Origin: Taibaiella chishuiensis
GTDB lineage: Bacteria > Bacteroidota > Bacteroidia > Chitinophagales > Chitinophagaceae
DNA: 64,000 nucleotides
NCBI RefSeq assembly: GCF_003014535.1
Contig: NZ_PYGD01000014.1
Span: 62,001 to 126,000 of the forward strand
Direction of reading: 5' to 3'
The notes under the pieces were generated by a model. That model did not search any database and was not told the origin of the DNA. It worked only from the letters and a program-made list of their open reading frames with translations. Positions 51,350 through 60,225 of this stretch are shown one piece after another; within the stretch, counting starts at the first letter, position 1; each line of letters starts with the position of its first letter. A program made the position numbers and the translations under genes.

Positions 51350-52213
51350 TTAATAAGATCTAATCTTTTTGCCGATAAATGTTTTGGAAACATATTGAAG
51401 CCCGGGCCGCCCCACACCTGTAAGAAAATGCTGATAGCCATTATCCTCGTATCGGTACTCAATGGTCAAAATCCCGTCGTGCAAAGCTCCGGTACCATAC
51501 ATACCAAAGTAGTTGCGGGTTACAGCCGTATCGATATCGTTGAAATGGCCGATAAAAAAATGCTTCCCGCCCCAGGCTATACCATTATATTTGTTCCAGT
51601 CTTCGTCCGTGTTACCCCGGGGAAACTCCTGGATACAACCTGTACGGCCATAGCGGTCCAGTATAGCGCCCCGGTAATTGGCCGAGGTATCGTTTACCTG
51701 TATCGTAAACAGCTGGTCCGGTTTGTCGGTATTGTATCCCTCATATACGCCGCTTACCGGAATATCCTCCAGCGTCCCTACGGTATAAAAAGACTTTTCG
51801 ACCGTATCCGTCCAGCGGTGCCCCGGCATACAGGCGGCATAAGACTTATAATACACAACCAGCCTGATGGTAGTATATTGGTTTTCCGGGAAACTTCTTC
51901 TGCGTACTTTTCTATCCGGCAGTACTTCCGCCCCTATATACCATTTAAGACTGTCGCAGTAAGGCGTCAGGGCACTGAACACTACCGTATTAGCGGCATA
52001 GACCGTATCTGTTTCGGCGTATTCGTATTGGTGTATATAATTTCCGGCAGCATCTGTCTCGGTATACACCAGCTCTTCTGTGATGCTGAAACCTGCATTG
52101 ATATTCATTTGTCCGGTACAGGGATCAGGGTCTGAAATATCGGTACCAGCTTTCCTGCAGCCGCCGGCTACAAGCATCGTTAAAAGCAGGCCCAGGTGTA
52201 GTTTTTTTCGCAT
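51350..52213 (-). CDS. Lipoprotein of unknown function
   Basis: The 287-residue protein has a lipoprotein signal with the lipid cysteine at residue 19 (V-A-G-G-C-R). The mature part has a beta-rich PKD-like start (DPDPCTGQMNINAGFSITEELVYTETD) and Trp/Tyr-rich strands to the end. No family is recognised. It lies 20 bases upstream of the large T9SS cargo gene on the same strand and is probably part of the same surface complex. Confidence 0.75.
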   Translation of the reverse strand: MRKKLHLGLLLTMLVAGGCRKAGTDISDPDPCTGQMNINAGFSITEELVYTETDAAGNYIHQYEYAETDTVYAANTVVFSALTPYCDSLKWYIGAEVLPDRKVRRRSFPENQYTTIRLVVYYKSYAACMPGHRWTDTVEKSFYTVGTLEDIPVSGVYEGYNTDKPDQLFTIQVNDTSANYRGAILDRYGRTGCIQEFPRGNTDEDWNKYNGIAWGGKHFFIGHFNDIDTAVTRNYFGMYGTGALHDGILTIEYRYEDNGYQHFLTGVGRPGLQYVSKTFIGKKIRSY

Positions 52214-52256
52214 AACATTTACTTATCCGGCTGTTTTCTTATTGGACAATCGTCCT

Positions 52257-52955
52257 TTAATGCTTTCCTGTATTTACTTTCAGGGCGTCGATCTCCTTCT
52301 GTTGTTTGATTACATACAGCGTAAGTTCCTCGACCTTCTGCATCAGGATCCGGTTCATTTCTACCACTTCAAGTCCTTTTTCTTTCAATTCGGCTTCGCT
52401 GGGTACACCGGGTAAATGTTTATGTTCGTTGACAAATTGTGCTACGTCTTCGAGTTCCGGTAAAGCATAAGCATCGTGAAAAACAAAATCTGCCCAGTTG
52501 TCTACCTGCACGACACAGCGTTTGGCTACCAGTGTACCATCTACACTCAACCGGTAGTCGGCAAATGCACCGGTGGCCTGCGTTGGCCCGATCCGGAGTT
52601 TTGTGTTGATCAAAATCCCGCCGTTATTCTCCGCGGCAAATGTCAGTTCATTGATCATCGTTCCGGGAAAACCCAGTCCTTTGTAAGCCCGGTATATTTC
52701 AAAAATATTGCCGGGGGCAGCCAGTTGACTCGAGGTGCTGCTCTGTATTTTCAAAGCGGGCTGCGGCGTTACCGGTTCGAAAGGGGTGAACGAATAAGGG
52801 CGCAGAATAGAAAGGCTCGCATCAGGAGCCGTAGTGCCCAGGCCAATGCCTACCTTTCCGTTCGTTGTTGTGGGGATGGAGCTTCCGGTCCATAAATTCT
52901 GTGCAAAAGCGCCGTTGGCTGCCAACAGGAGCACGGCGATCAATGTCTTTTTCAT
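52257..52955 (-). CDS. Secreted tail-fibre-like (S74-type) protein
   Basis: The 232-residue protein has a signal peptide (to about A-F-A-Q, residue 19), a short G-K-V-G-I-G-L-G-T type repeat region typical of Bacteroidota surface fibres, and a C-terminal WADFVFHDAYALPELEDVAQFVNEHKHLPGVPSEAELKEKGLEVVEMNRILMQKVEELTLYVIKQ helix. The HKHLPGVPS motif and the terminal helix recur in many Bacteroidota fibre or peptidase-S74-like proteins, which trimerise through the end. It heads the three-gene operon. Confidence 0.78.
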   Translation of the reverse strand: MKKTLIAVLLLAANGAFAQNLWTGSSIPTTTNGKVGIGLGTTAPDASLSILRPYSFTPFEPVTPQPALKIQSSTSSQLAAPGNIFEIYRAYKGLGFPGTMINELTFAAENNGGILINTKLRIGPTQATGAFADYRLSVDGTLVAKRCVVQVDNWADFVFHDAYALPELEDVAQFVNEHKHLPGVPSEAELKEKGLEVVEMNRILMQKVEELTLYVIKQQKEIDALKVNTGKH

Positions 52956-53352
52956 AAAGTCTGAGCTTTGGTAAGGGATAAAAGATGGTTTTATGTTTAT
53001 CCTTAATTATTAGACAGATAAACAATACAGGTGCAATAATACCCCTTCTTACACAGGCCTGAAATCAATGTTCACCGACGTGCAACCCTGGCTACAGGTG
53101 AGCTGCTCGTGTTCATAACTGCGCGTGTCCGGTGTTGTTTTATGACCCGGCGTAAAGTAACGGTACCTCTTATTTACAAAAGCAAAAGCAGGATAGCGGG
53201 CTTCGACCCGGACAGCAGTAGTGTTCCCTATTTATGTGGTATGTATACCTGATAAAACCGGCAAGGGCGAATAATACCCCCTCAAAATACTTTCCCTCCC
53301 AAAAACACGTTTACAACTAAAATACATACCACTTATCATCATATCATAGACC
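52956..53352. promoter_or_regulatory. Divergent control region of the surface operon and porU
   Basis: The 397-base gap has no ORF of value. It contains an 11-base inverted repeat GTGGTATGTAT (53236-53246) and ATACATACCAC (53322-53332), close to the porU start, and two copies of AATAATACCCC (about 53034 and 53270). These are candidate regulator sites. I could not find a clear TAnnTTTG box for either gene. Confidence 0.4.
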
Positions 53353-56300
53353 ATGAAAAGACTTTCGTTATACCTGTGTATGACCTTTTGCTCTTGTTTG
53401 ATTGCTGTTGCACAACAGGAGCCCCATACCAGGATATCCGTTAAGCATATTACCGTAGCCTCCTCCGGCATCAGCAAGGAAGGTATGCTCACCCATAAGC
53501 TCTACCTGCAAAGCGAAAGCGCGCCGATGGTCCGGATGAGCAATATAAAGACCGCGGACCTGTCGGAAATGCCACCAACGGTTATCGCCGGCAATTCGTT
53601 CGAACCGGATGTGCTGCTTGCCCGGGAGCGGAAAAAACCGATCGCCTATATCACCCTGCCCACCTATCGCATCAGTAACGGCCGTAAAGAAAAGCTGGAA
53701 TCCTTTGACCTGGAAGTGACCGAATTTATAGCGGAAGACAACCACAACAATACCGTAGCAAAAGGAACCCTGGTCAATACCTCCATACTCAATACCGGCA
53801 CCTGGTATAAGATCAAAATTCCCAAACGGGGCATCTATAAGATCGACTATGCCTTCCTGCAAAGCCTGGGTATCGATCCCGCAGGAGTAGACCCGCGGCA
53901 TATCCGGCTTTTCGGCAATGGCGGCACGGTACTGCCGGAACGGGCAGACAGCACACAGCCCGACGACCTTATTGAAAATGCGATCGCGATGCATGCCAGT
54001 GGCAATACTTTTAATCCCGGCGATTATTTCCTGTTTTATGCAAACGGCCCGCAGTCCTGGGCCAAAGATTCGCTGCGTCAACGCTTCATCCACAGCAATA
54101 ACTATTACGAGGACTACAGCTATTATTTCCTGGTCTGCGACCTGGGCCCGGGCAAACGGATACCCCAAACCGCGGCCAACGGCACGGCTACCCTTACCAC
54201 GAATACCTTTAACGACTATTATGCCGATGATATCGACAGCTTCAATGTGGGCGGCATGGGCAAAGTATGGTGGGGGCACCGGATGAACTCCATGAACGGC
54301 GCCTCGCTGAATCAATCATTCAACATAGCTCTGGGCGCGGTTTCCGGCCCGGTAACCCTGGAAACCTATGTCGGTAATACCAGTGATGCCGGCAACAACA
54401 ACCTCCGTATCCATATCAATGGTGTGCAGGCCGCCGACTTTAACCTGGGCCGCCAGGGAGACGGCTCCTTTATGGCCGTCAGGTCGGCTACCGGCGACAG
54501 CGCCCTTACGATCAACCCGGGTACAGGTAACCTGAACGTACAATTGGCTTATGCCCCGGGCGGAAACGCCATGGGTTATATCGATTTCCTCCGGTTCAAT
54601 TACCGGCGGCAATTGTCCATGTCCGGCCTGTCACAGCTCTCCTTCCGGGATTGGAAGACCGCAGTGCTTGGTTCCGGGCAGTCGGCGGCTTTTAAAATCA
54701 GCGATGCCGGCAGCAGGGTCAAGGTATGGGAAGTAACCAACCCGCTGTCGCCCGAAGCCTTAACAGGCGCCTGGTCCGGCAACGATTATACCATAGTGCG
54801 GGAAGGCAACAGGCTGCGCGAGTTTATCGCATTCGACAGTACCCAGTGTTATACCCCGGTAGTAGCATCGCCGGCACGGGTACCCAACCAGAACCTGCAC
54901 GGGTTGCCACCTACCGACCTGCTGATCATTACCACAAGCGACCTGGTACCTGCGGCAAATGCGCTGGCCGATTTCCACAGGCAGCAGGATCATATCGTTG
55001 TAACGGTGGCTACGGTAGATAAAATTTACAATGAATTTTCTTCGGGAAGCCAGGATATCGGCGGCATCCGCAATTTCATTAAAATGTTTTACGATCGCGC
55101 GACCAGCGAACAGGACCTGATTAAAAATGTACTATTGCTCGGCGCTGCCTCTTACGATTATAAAAACCGCTTACCCTTCAATACCAATATCGTTCCCGTA
55201 TTCCAGACCTACGAAAGCATCATGAACTATACGCCCAGCGGTGGTGCCTACAGTTCCGACGACTTTTATGCGTTGCTGGATGAGGGTGAAAGTATTTACG
55301 ATGTGGGCGCGCTGGACATCGGCACCGGCCGTATACCAGCATACAGCCTCGAAGAGGCCATGAAGGTAGTAGATAAGATCAAACACTATGTAAGCCCGGC
55401 TTCATTCGGTCCCTGGAAAAATGTAGTGTCCTATGTAGCCGACGATAAAGACCCGGGTGGTCCGCTCAGCATGGATCACCTTAAAGATTGCGAACGTGTA
55501 AACCGATATTTCCAGCAGGACAACAAACAATACAACCTGTATAAAATTTACTCGGATGCTTTCCAGGTGGTCAATACACCGAGCGGTGCGCGGTACCCGG
55601 CCGTAAACAAGGCAGTCAACGACCAGGTGTACAACGGCACATTCCTGATGAGTTACAGCGGGCATGGCAACCCCGACCGCTGGGCAGAGGAAGCGATCCT
55701 GACGGCGGATGATTACGGCTCCTGGAACAATAAAAACAAACTGCCGGTAATCGTTACCGCTACCTGCGACTTTGGCCGGTTCGACGATCCCGGGCACCGC
55801 TCAGCCGGCGCAAGGCTCATACTCAACCCCGACGGCGGTTCCATTGCGATGATCACGACTACACAGATTGTGTACCAGGCCGAAAATACCGTCATAAACG
55901 AGGAATATACGAAACAGCAGTTCACACCGGGGGCCGGGGGCAGGTATCCCACGCTCGGCGAAGCGCTCATGTCGGCCAAAAATGCAACCCCGTCCAGCGC
56001 CCGCACCAATAACCACAAATACGTTGTACTGGGCGATCCCGCACTCCGGTTACAGGTACCCGAACACAAAGTACATACAGAAAAACTATACCTGGTGCAA
56101 AACGGCAACGCAACAGCAACCAATACTATAGCCGCTTTGGGCCGTTACAAACTTACAGGAACGATTACCGACCGGGATGGCAATATACTGACGGATTTTA
56201 ACGGCACCGTACATATATCCATATTCGACAAGACCCGTTCGGTACAAACCAATAACAAACGCCCGGGCGTCAGCGCCGTAACCGCTTCCTTTAAACTACA

Positions 56301-57150
56301 AACCAATACGATAGCCAAAACCCGGGCAACTGTAACCAACGGGCGTTTCGAGGTCAGCTTTATCGTACCTAAAGACATCAGTTACGAATATGGCCTGAGC
56401 AAAATAAGCTATTACGCCAGCAATGACCAGACGGACGCCGCAGGTGTCGACACCAGTTATACCATAGGCGGCAGCGCCAATGCCGGCGACGACAACGAAG
56501 ATCCGCTGGTACAGCCGTATATCGACAACGATAAATTCCGCGATGGCGGCGTAACCGGGCCTAACCCGCTGTTGTACGTCAAACTATCCGACGACAACGG
56601 CATTAACTACTCCGGTAGCGCAATCGGGCACGATATAGTTGCTATACTCGACGACAATGTGCAACAGCCCCTGGGTATGAACGACTACTATACCCCGGAG
56701 CAGGATGATTACCGGCGCGGTTATATTCATTTCCCCTTATCGAACCTGCCGGAGGGCAAACATACGATCCGCGTAAAAGCATGGGACGTGTATAACAATT
56801 CGGGAGAAGGCGTGGTGCACTTCGAAGTAAAAAATAAGGCATCGGGTTTTATCAGCGCGCTGTACAACTATCCTAACCCGGTTGAAGACCTTACCCACAT
56901 TGTATTCCAGCACAACCAAAACGGGGAGCAAATGGAGGTAACACTGCAGATCTTCAATACGGCCGGCAGCCTGGTACGTACGATCGCGCAACACTTTAAG
57001 GCGGAGGGAAACCGCACGGAGCTGGACTGGGACGGATGTGGACCCGGCGGTCTGCGCCTGGCCAAAGGGGTATACTTCTACCGGCTTACTGCTAAAACAG
57101 ACAAAGGCATTTCAGCGACCGCACATCAGAAACTGGTATTGCTGCGCTAG
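53353..57150 (+). CDS. porU: Type IX secretion sortase PorU (gingipain-like C25 peptidase)
   Basis: The 1265-residue precursor has a signal peptide (to about V-A-Q, residue 21). The long N-terminal part precedes a C25 cysteine-peptidase domain, with SYSGHGNPDRW giving catalytic His771 and TATCDFGRFDDP giving Cys805. PorU cuts off the C-terminal sorting domain of T9SS cargo at the outer membrane and links the cargo to anionic lipopolysaccharide. The last 90 residues (NYPNPVEDLTHIVF...LAKGVYFYRLT) are themselves a sorting-domain-like tail that PorU keeps. It is the processing enzyme for the cargo proteins nearby. Start ATG 53353 is clear. Confidence 0.9.
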   Translation: MKRLSLYLCMTFCSCLIAVAQQEPHTRISVKHITVASSGISKEGMLTHKLYLQSESAPMVRMSNIKTADLSEMPPTVIAGNSFEPDVLLARERKKPIAYITLPTYRISNGRKEKLESFDLEVTEFIAEDNHNNTVAKGTLVNTSILNTGTWYKIKIPKRGIYKIDYAFLQSLGIDPAGVDPRHIRLFGNGGTVLPERADSTQPDDLIENAIAMHASGNTFNPGDYFLFYANGPQSWAKDSLRQRFIHSNNYYEDYSYYFLVCDLGPGKRIPQTAANGTATLTTNTFNDYYADDIDSFNVGGMGKVWWGHRMNSMNGASLNQSFNIALGAVSGPVTLETYVGNTSDAGNNNLRIHINGVQAADFNLGRQGDGSFMAVRSATGDSALTINPGTGNLNVQLAYAPGGNAMGYIDFLRFNYRRQLSMSGLSQLSFRDWKTAVLGSGQSAAFKISDAGSRVKVWEVTNPLSPEALTGAWSGNDYTIVREGNRLREFIAFDSTQCYTPVVASPARVPNQNLHGLPPTDLLIITTSDLVPAANALADFHRQQDHIVVTVATVDKIYNEFSSGSQDIGGIRNFIKMFYDRATSEQDLIKNVLLLGAASYDYKNRLPFNTNIVPVFQTYESIMNYTPSGGAYSSDDFYALLDEGESIYDVGALDIGTGRIPAYSLEEAMKVVDKIKHYVSPASFGPWKNVVSYVADDKDPGGPLSMDHLKDCERVNRYFQQDNKQYNLYKIYSDAFQVVNTPSGARYPAVNKAVNDQVYNGTFLMSYSGHGNPDRWAEEAILTADDYGSWNNKNKLPVIVTATCDFGRFDDPGHRSAGARLILNPDGGSIAMITTTQIVYQAENTVINEEYTKQQFTPGAGGRYPTLGEALMSAKNATPSSARTNNHKYVVLGDPALRLQVPEHKVHTEKLYLVQNGNATATNTIAALGRYKLTGTITDRDGNILTDFNGTVHISIFDKTRSVQTNNKRPGVSAVTASFKLQTNTIAKTRATVTNGRFEVSFIVPKDISYEYGLSKISYYASNDQTDAAGVDTSYTIGGSANAGDDNEDPLVQPYIDNDKFRDGGVTGPNPLLYVKLSDDNGINYSGSAIGHDIVAILDDNVQQPLGMNDYYTPEQDDYRRGYIHFPLSNLPEGKHTIRVKAWDVYNNSGEGVVHFEVKNKASGFISALYNYPNPVEDLTHIVFQHNQNGEQMEVTLQIFNTAGSLVRTIAQHFKAEGNRTELDWDGCGPGGLRLAKGVYFYRLTAKTDKGISATAHQKLVLLR

Positions 57151-57208
57151 ATACACGGGGTGCTTACCACCATATCCTGCAAGTAATCGCAAGCGCGGTA
57201 CAGCACAC

Positions 57209-57379
57209 TTATCTTTTCAAAATCGATTTGCGATAGGCAACGCCGGCCGCATGACTTTTGCCGTACTTTTCGGGGCTCATGCCGGTATGCGCGTCAAACC
57301 ATCTCTAAAAATGGCTGAGGTTATAAAACCCTGTGGTAAGGATACCTGTTAAGCAGGAAGCTTTAAACAGCCGTTTTAA
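57209..57379 (-). pseudogene. Fragment of an AraC-family regulator
   Basis: On the minus strand, codons from about 57379 to a stop at 57209-57211 read LKRLFKASCLTGILTTGFYNLSHF, then an in-frame TAG, then RWFDAHTGMSPEKYGKSHAAG. This is the second helix-turn-helix of an AraC protein (the GFYNLSHF...HTGMSPEKY signature) without its N-terminal part and with a stop codon inside. An in-frame stop lies just upstream at 57380-57382. It is a broken gene remnant. Confidence 0.7.
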
Positions 57380-57410
57380 TTAAGAAGCGCTCATGCCGCC
57401 CTACCATAAA

Positions 57411-57443
57411 AAGAAGCCGTATCCCTAACCGGGAGCGGCTTCT
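57411..57443 (-). terminator. Terminator of the minus-strand secreted protein gene at 57470
   Basis: AGAAGCCG / CGGCTTCT with an inner TCCC/GGGA pairing forms a long hairpin. On the minus strand it is followed by CTTTTT, 27 bases after the stop codon of that gene. Confidence 0.7.
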
Positions 57444-57469
57444 GATGCAGGTATACAAAACGTATCCTG

Positions 57470-58660
57470 TTATTTAAAATCGCTGAGGAAGGAAGGCGTC
57501 CCCCCGGTAAGATCCTCCGAACGCACGAGTTCAGCAAATGTTTGGGCAACCACGTATAACTTTATATCCGACTCTTCCACCAGGGACAGGTAATGATTAA
57601 ATACGTTCAGGGTCACATCGTCGGGCACTGCTCCTTCGTATTTATCGGAGTCGATAAAGACGTTGTTGTCTGTTTGTTGATCATAAAGCTCATCGGGTGT
57701 TTGTATTACCAGTTCGATTACCCGGTCCTTCTCTATCCACCGCAGACCAAAGCTGGTGCCGATACCAAACAGGCTTGCTTTATCAGCGGTAAACTGTTTC
57801 GGCAGGCCATGTCCTTCGATCTTTACTTTTTTTAACCTGGCCTGGATAAAGCGGTACAGCTCCTGTATGTTTTGCTTCCCGGCTTTCTTTTGTTCGACCA
57901 TCACCGCTTCCAGCTTCGTATAATCCTGGCTGGTCACGATCGACAGGTTGTCGTAGGTTGTTTTCCCGATCGTAGCCGCGACGCGGTTTATAAGCCGCGT
58001 ATTGCGCAGCAGGAAATGGTTGTAGGCATATTTACCCTTGCCCTTCACCATAAAGTCAAACTGCTCGGAACCGGTCTGTAATTGTTCGATATCGCAAAGA
58101 TCCTCCGCGAGTTGGATAGGGTTAAGCATATCCAGGTCCATTTTGGGTTTGCAATAGGCCGGTAGCGGTTGCGACAGGTCCAACCCGGATAAATCCATAG
58201 GTTTTACCAGTTGCAGCACCTGCTCCCGTTCCTTGCGCAACTTATCGAGCTCCCTGAGATAAGCCGGTCGCTCCAGCGGCGACAGATGGAGTACAAAACG
58301 GTTTTCGCCGTCCCTGCCCGCATAACAAAACAGGATATCCAGCTTACCGGGTTCGCGCCTGATGCTGTAGATACTATCGAGTAAGGCGCCGTTTGCAGGT
58401 AGCCGGCAATAGGTGAAGGATTTAAAATCCGATTGCTTCATTGCTTTTTCAAAAGGGAAAGTTATGCTGAAGGAATCGCCATGTTGCACCAGGTGGATTC
58501 TCATGCCCGCCAACATATCCATATAAGCCAGGGTAATACCCCAGATCGGCTTATTATCGATCCTGGTAACATTTTCTGTTTTCCAATAACGCGGCGCTTC
58601 CTGTGCATTGGAAAAAGTATAACCTGCTACACTAAGCAGTAATAAAAGTATTCGTTTCAT
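57470..58660 (-). CDS. Secreted protein of unknown function
   Basis: The 396-residue protein has an N-terminal signal peptide (MKRILLLLLSVAGYTFSNAQ, cut near residue 20) and a soluble body without known motif. A charged helical stretch lies around residues 130-165 (RELDKLRKEREQVLQL). No sorting domain is present, so it is probably periplasmic. The next minus-strand gene, hxlR-like, lies 65 bases upstream. I do not recognise the family. Confidence 0.7.
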   Translation of the reverse strand: MKRILLLLLSVAGYTFSNAQEAPRYWKTENVTRIDNKPIWGITLAYMDMLAGMRIHLVQHGDSFSITFPFEKAMKQSDFKSFTYCRLPANGALLDSIYSIRREPGKLDILFCYAGRDGENRFVLHLSPLERPAYLRELDKLRKEREQVLQLVKPMDLSGLDLSQPLPAYCKPKMDLDMLNPIQLAEDLCDIEQLQTGSEQFDFMVKGKGKYAYNHFLLRNTRLINRVAATIGKTTYDNLSIVTSQDYTKLEAVMVEQKKAGKQNIQELYRFIQARLKKVKIEGHGLPKQFTADKASLFGIGTSFGLRWIEKDRVIELVIQTPDELYDQQTDNNVFIDSDKYEGAVPDDVTLNVFNHYLSLVEESDIKLYVVAQTFAELVRSEDLTGGTPSFLSDFK

Positions 58661-58725
58661 GATCCTGGTATTTTGCCCCGCGGGCAGGGCAAAAATAGGC
58701 CTTATTTCCCCGGTTATACAGCGGG

Positions 58726-59145
58726 TTAAACAATGCCCGGGACTACCGGGGGCAGGTTGGCCCTGAGCGCATTGATATAATCTTCGTTGCTGACCTCCAG
58801 GGCTTGCTTTCCCGTTATTTGTACCCTGTGCGTAAGCCCCCAGTCCATCAGAGAAAAAAGGAGGCGCTCCAGCGTCCTCCCATAGGCAGTCAGGCTATAT
58901 TTGACGGTCAGCGTAGTCGTTTTTTTCACCTCCCGGGATACCAGGTTATTTTCTTCCATAAACCGGAGTTCAGCCGAAAGTACTTTAGCGGATATATACA
59001 CCAGCTCCTCTTTCAGCTCGGTAAAGGAAAGCTCCGGCCGCATGGTCAGGCATACGATTATGGGAATTCTCCATTTACCCGAAATAACATCGAGCGTATC
59101 CTGGATCGCAATCATGTTTTGTCTGCATGCTATAACTACCGGCAT
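58726..59145 (-). CDS. HxlR-family transcriptional regulator
   Basis: The 139-residue protein has the HxlR winged-helix core: IQDTLDVISGKWRIPIIVCL (residues 13-32), RPELSFTELKEEL, ISAKVLSAELRFMEENNLVSREV, then a basic wing and VKYSLTAYGRTLERLLFSLMDWG. HxlR regulators often repress a divergent reductase gene until an electrophile or quinone appears. Here the divergent gene is a zinc/quinone oxidoreductase-like enzyme, and a 32-bp palindrome lies between the two. Autoregulation is likely. Confidence 0.9.
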   Translation of the reverse strand: MPVVIACRQNMIAIQDTLDVISGKWRIPIIVCLTMRPELSFTELKEELVYISAKVLSAELRFMEENNLVSREVKKTTTLTVKYSLTAYGRTLERLLFSLMDWGLTHRVQITGKQALEVSNEDYINALRANLPPVVPGIV

Positions 59146-59165
59146 AATACTTCTTTTTACTGCTA

Positions 59166-59173
59166 CAAATTTA
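59166..59173 (-). promoter_or_regulatory. -7 box of the hxlR-like gene
   Basis: On the minus strand TAAATTTG matches TAnnTTTG and ends 20 bases before the ATG at 59145. Its -33 region would fall in the palindrome at 59190-59221. Confidence 0.55.
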
Positions 59174-59189
59174 TTAAAAAACCGGCCCC

Positions 59190-59221
59190 TTACCTGCGGG
59201 TAACCGGTAACCCACAGGTAA
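59190..59221. promoter_or_regulatory. Probable HxlR operator palindrome
   Basis: A 32-bp near-palindrome, TTACCTGcGGGTaACCGG followed by its mirror TaACCCaCAGGTAA, has only two mismatched pairs. It lies between the divergent hxlR-like and oxidoreductase genes. It covers the expected -33 region of hxlR and ends 5 bases before the TTG of the oxidoreductase promoter, where bound repressor would block both. Confidence 0.75.
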
Positions 59222-59226
59222 CCTCC

Positions 59227-59257
59227 TTGTCGCCCGATTGCCCCGGGGCTACTTTTG
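59227..59257 (+). promoter_or_regulatory. Promoter of the quinone oxidoreductase-like gene
   Basis: TTG at 59227-59229, a 20-base spacer and TACTTTTG at 59250-59257 make a near-consensus Bacteroidota promoter. The ATG follows at 59276. Confidence 0.7.
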
Positions 59258-59275
59258 ATCCACTAAATAAATAAC

Positions 59276-60223
59276 ATGAAAGCGATACAAGCAACATCGT
59301 TCGGAGGACCCGATGTTTTATCCTTAGTCCTTCCGGACACGCCCCTGCCCGGCCCCGGAACAGTTTTAATCCAGGTAGCCGCAGCGGGTGCAGGCACCGT
59401 GGACGTCTTAATCCGGAAGGGGCTTTACCCGGGCGGCATTAACCCTGGATTTATTCCTGGTATGGAAGTGGCGGGCACCGTAATAGCCACCGGCGACCAG
59501 GTGGCGGAAGACTGGATCGGGAAACGCGTGTACGCCATGACGATGTTAGGTGGTTATGCAACGCATATAGTGGTACCGCAAGAGGCGCTGGTGCCGCTTC
59601 CCGGCAACTTAAGCTTCGAAGTCGCGGTGGGCCTGGGTATAAATGCCCTGGTAGCGCAGTACTCGTTGCAACGGGCCGCATTGGCGCCCGGAGATGCCCT
59701 GCTGGTAAGAGGTGCAGGCGGCGGTATCGGGTCCATGCTGGTGCAGCTCGCGCTTGCCGGCGGCTACCGGGTTACCGCTACCGGTACGACGCCGGCGAAA
59801 CGCGCAGCATTGGAACGCATCGGTGTTGGTAGTTTCTTTTCCGTAACAACACCCGAAGCGGCGGGACAAGCCTTTAAGGCAATTATCGATCCGGTTGCAG
59901 GCCCCGACCTGGACCGGTATGTAGCGCAGCTGGCCGACAACGGTACTTATGTGCTGAATGGCGCTGCAGCCGGTTTCCCACCCGACAACTTCGGGCTAAG
60001 CTGGCTTAGCCGATTCCAGCGATCCCTTACCCTGGCCTGTTTCAGCCTGGATGCCATACCACCGCAGGAAGCCCGGGCCAGCCTCCAGCAACTGTTCCGG
60101 CAGGCGGAGCAGGGACAGCTCCAGGCATTTATAGGCGCCACTTTTGCACTTGAAGATGCTGCGGAAGCGCACAGGGTACTCGAATCGGGATCGGTATTCG
60201 GCAAAATAGTTTTGCAGGTATAA
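59276..60223 (+). CDS. Zinc-independent quinone oxidoreductase / MDR-family dehydrogenase
   Basis: The 315-residue protein belongs to the medium-chain dehydrogenase superfamily, quinone oxidoreductase branch. Motifs are GMEVAGTVIATGDQV near residue 63, the NADPH-binding loop GAGGGIGSMLVQLAL near 146, and no zinc-ligand cysteines in the catalytic domain. It probably reduces quinones or reactive carbonyls with NADPH in the cytoplasm. It lies divergent from the HxlR regulator and its promoter abuts the operator, so it is the probable target. Confidence 0.88.
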   Translation: MKAIQATSFGGPDVLSLVLPDTPLPGPGTVLIQVAAAGAGTVDVLIRKGLYPGGINPGFIPGMEVAGTVIATGDQVAEDWIGKRVYAMTMLGGYATHIVVPQEALVPLPGNLSFEVAVGLGINALVAQYSLQRAALAPGDALLVRGAGGGIGSMLVQLALAGGYRVTATGTTPAKRAALERIGVGSFFSVTTPEAAGQAFKAIIDPVAGPDLDRYVAQLADNGTYVLNGAAAGFPPDNFGLSWLSRFQRSLTLACFSLDAIPPQEARASLQQLFRQAEQGQLQAFIGATFALEDAAEAHRVLESGSVFGKIVLQV

Positions 60224-60225
60224 GG

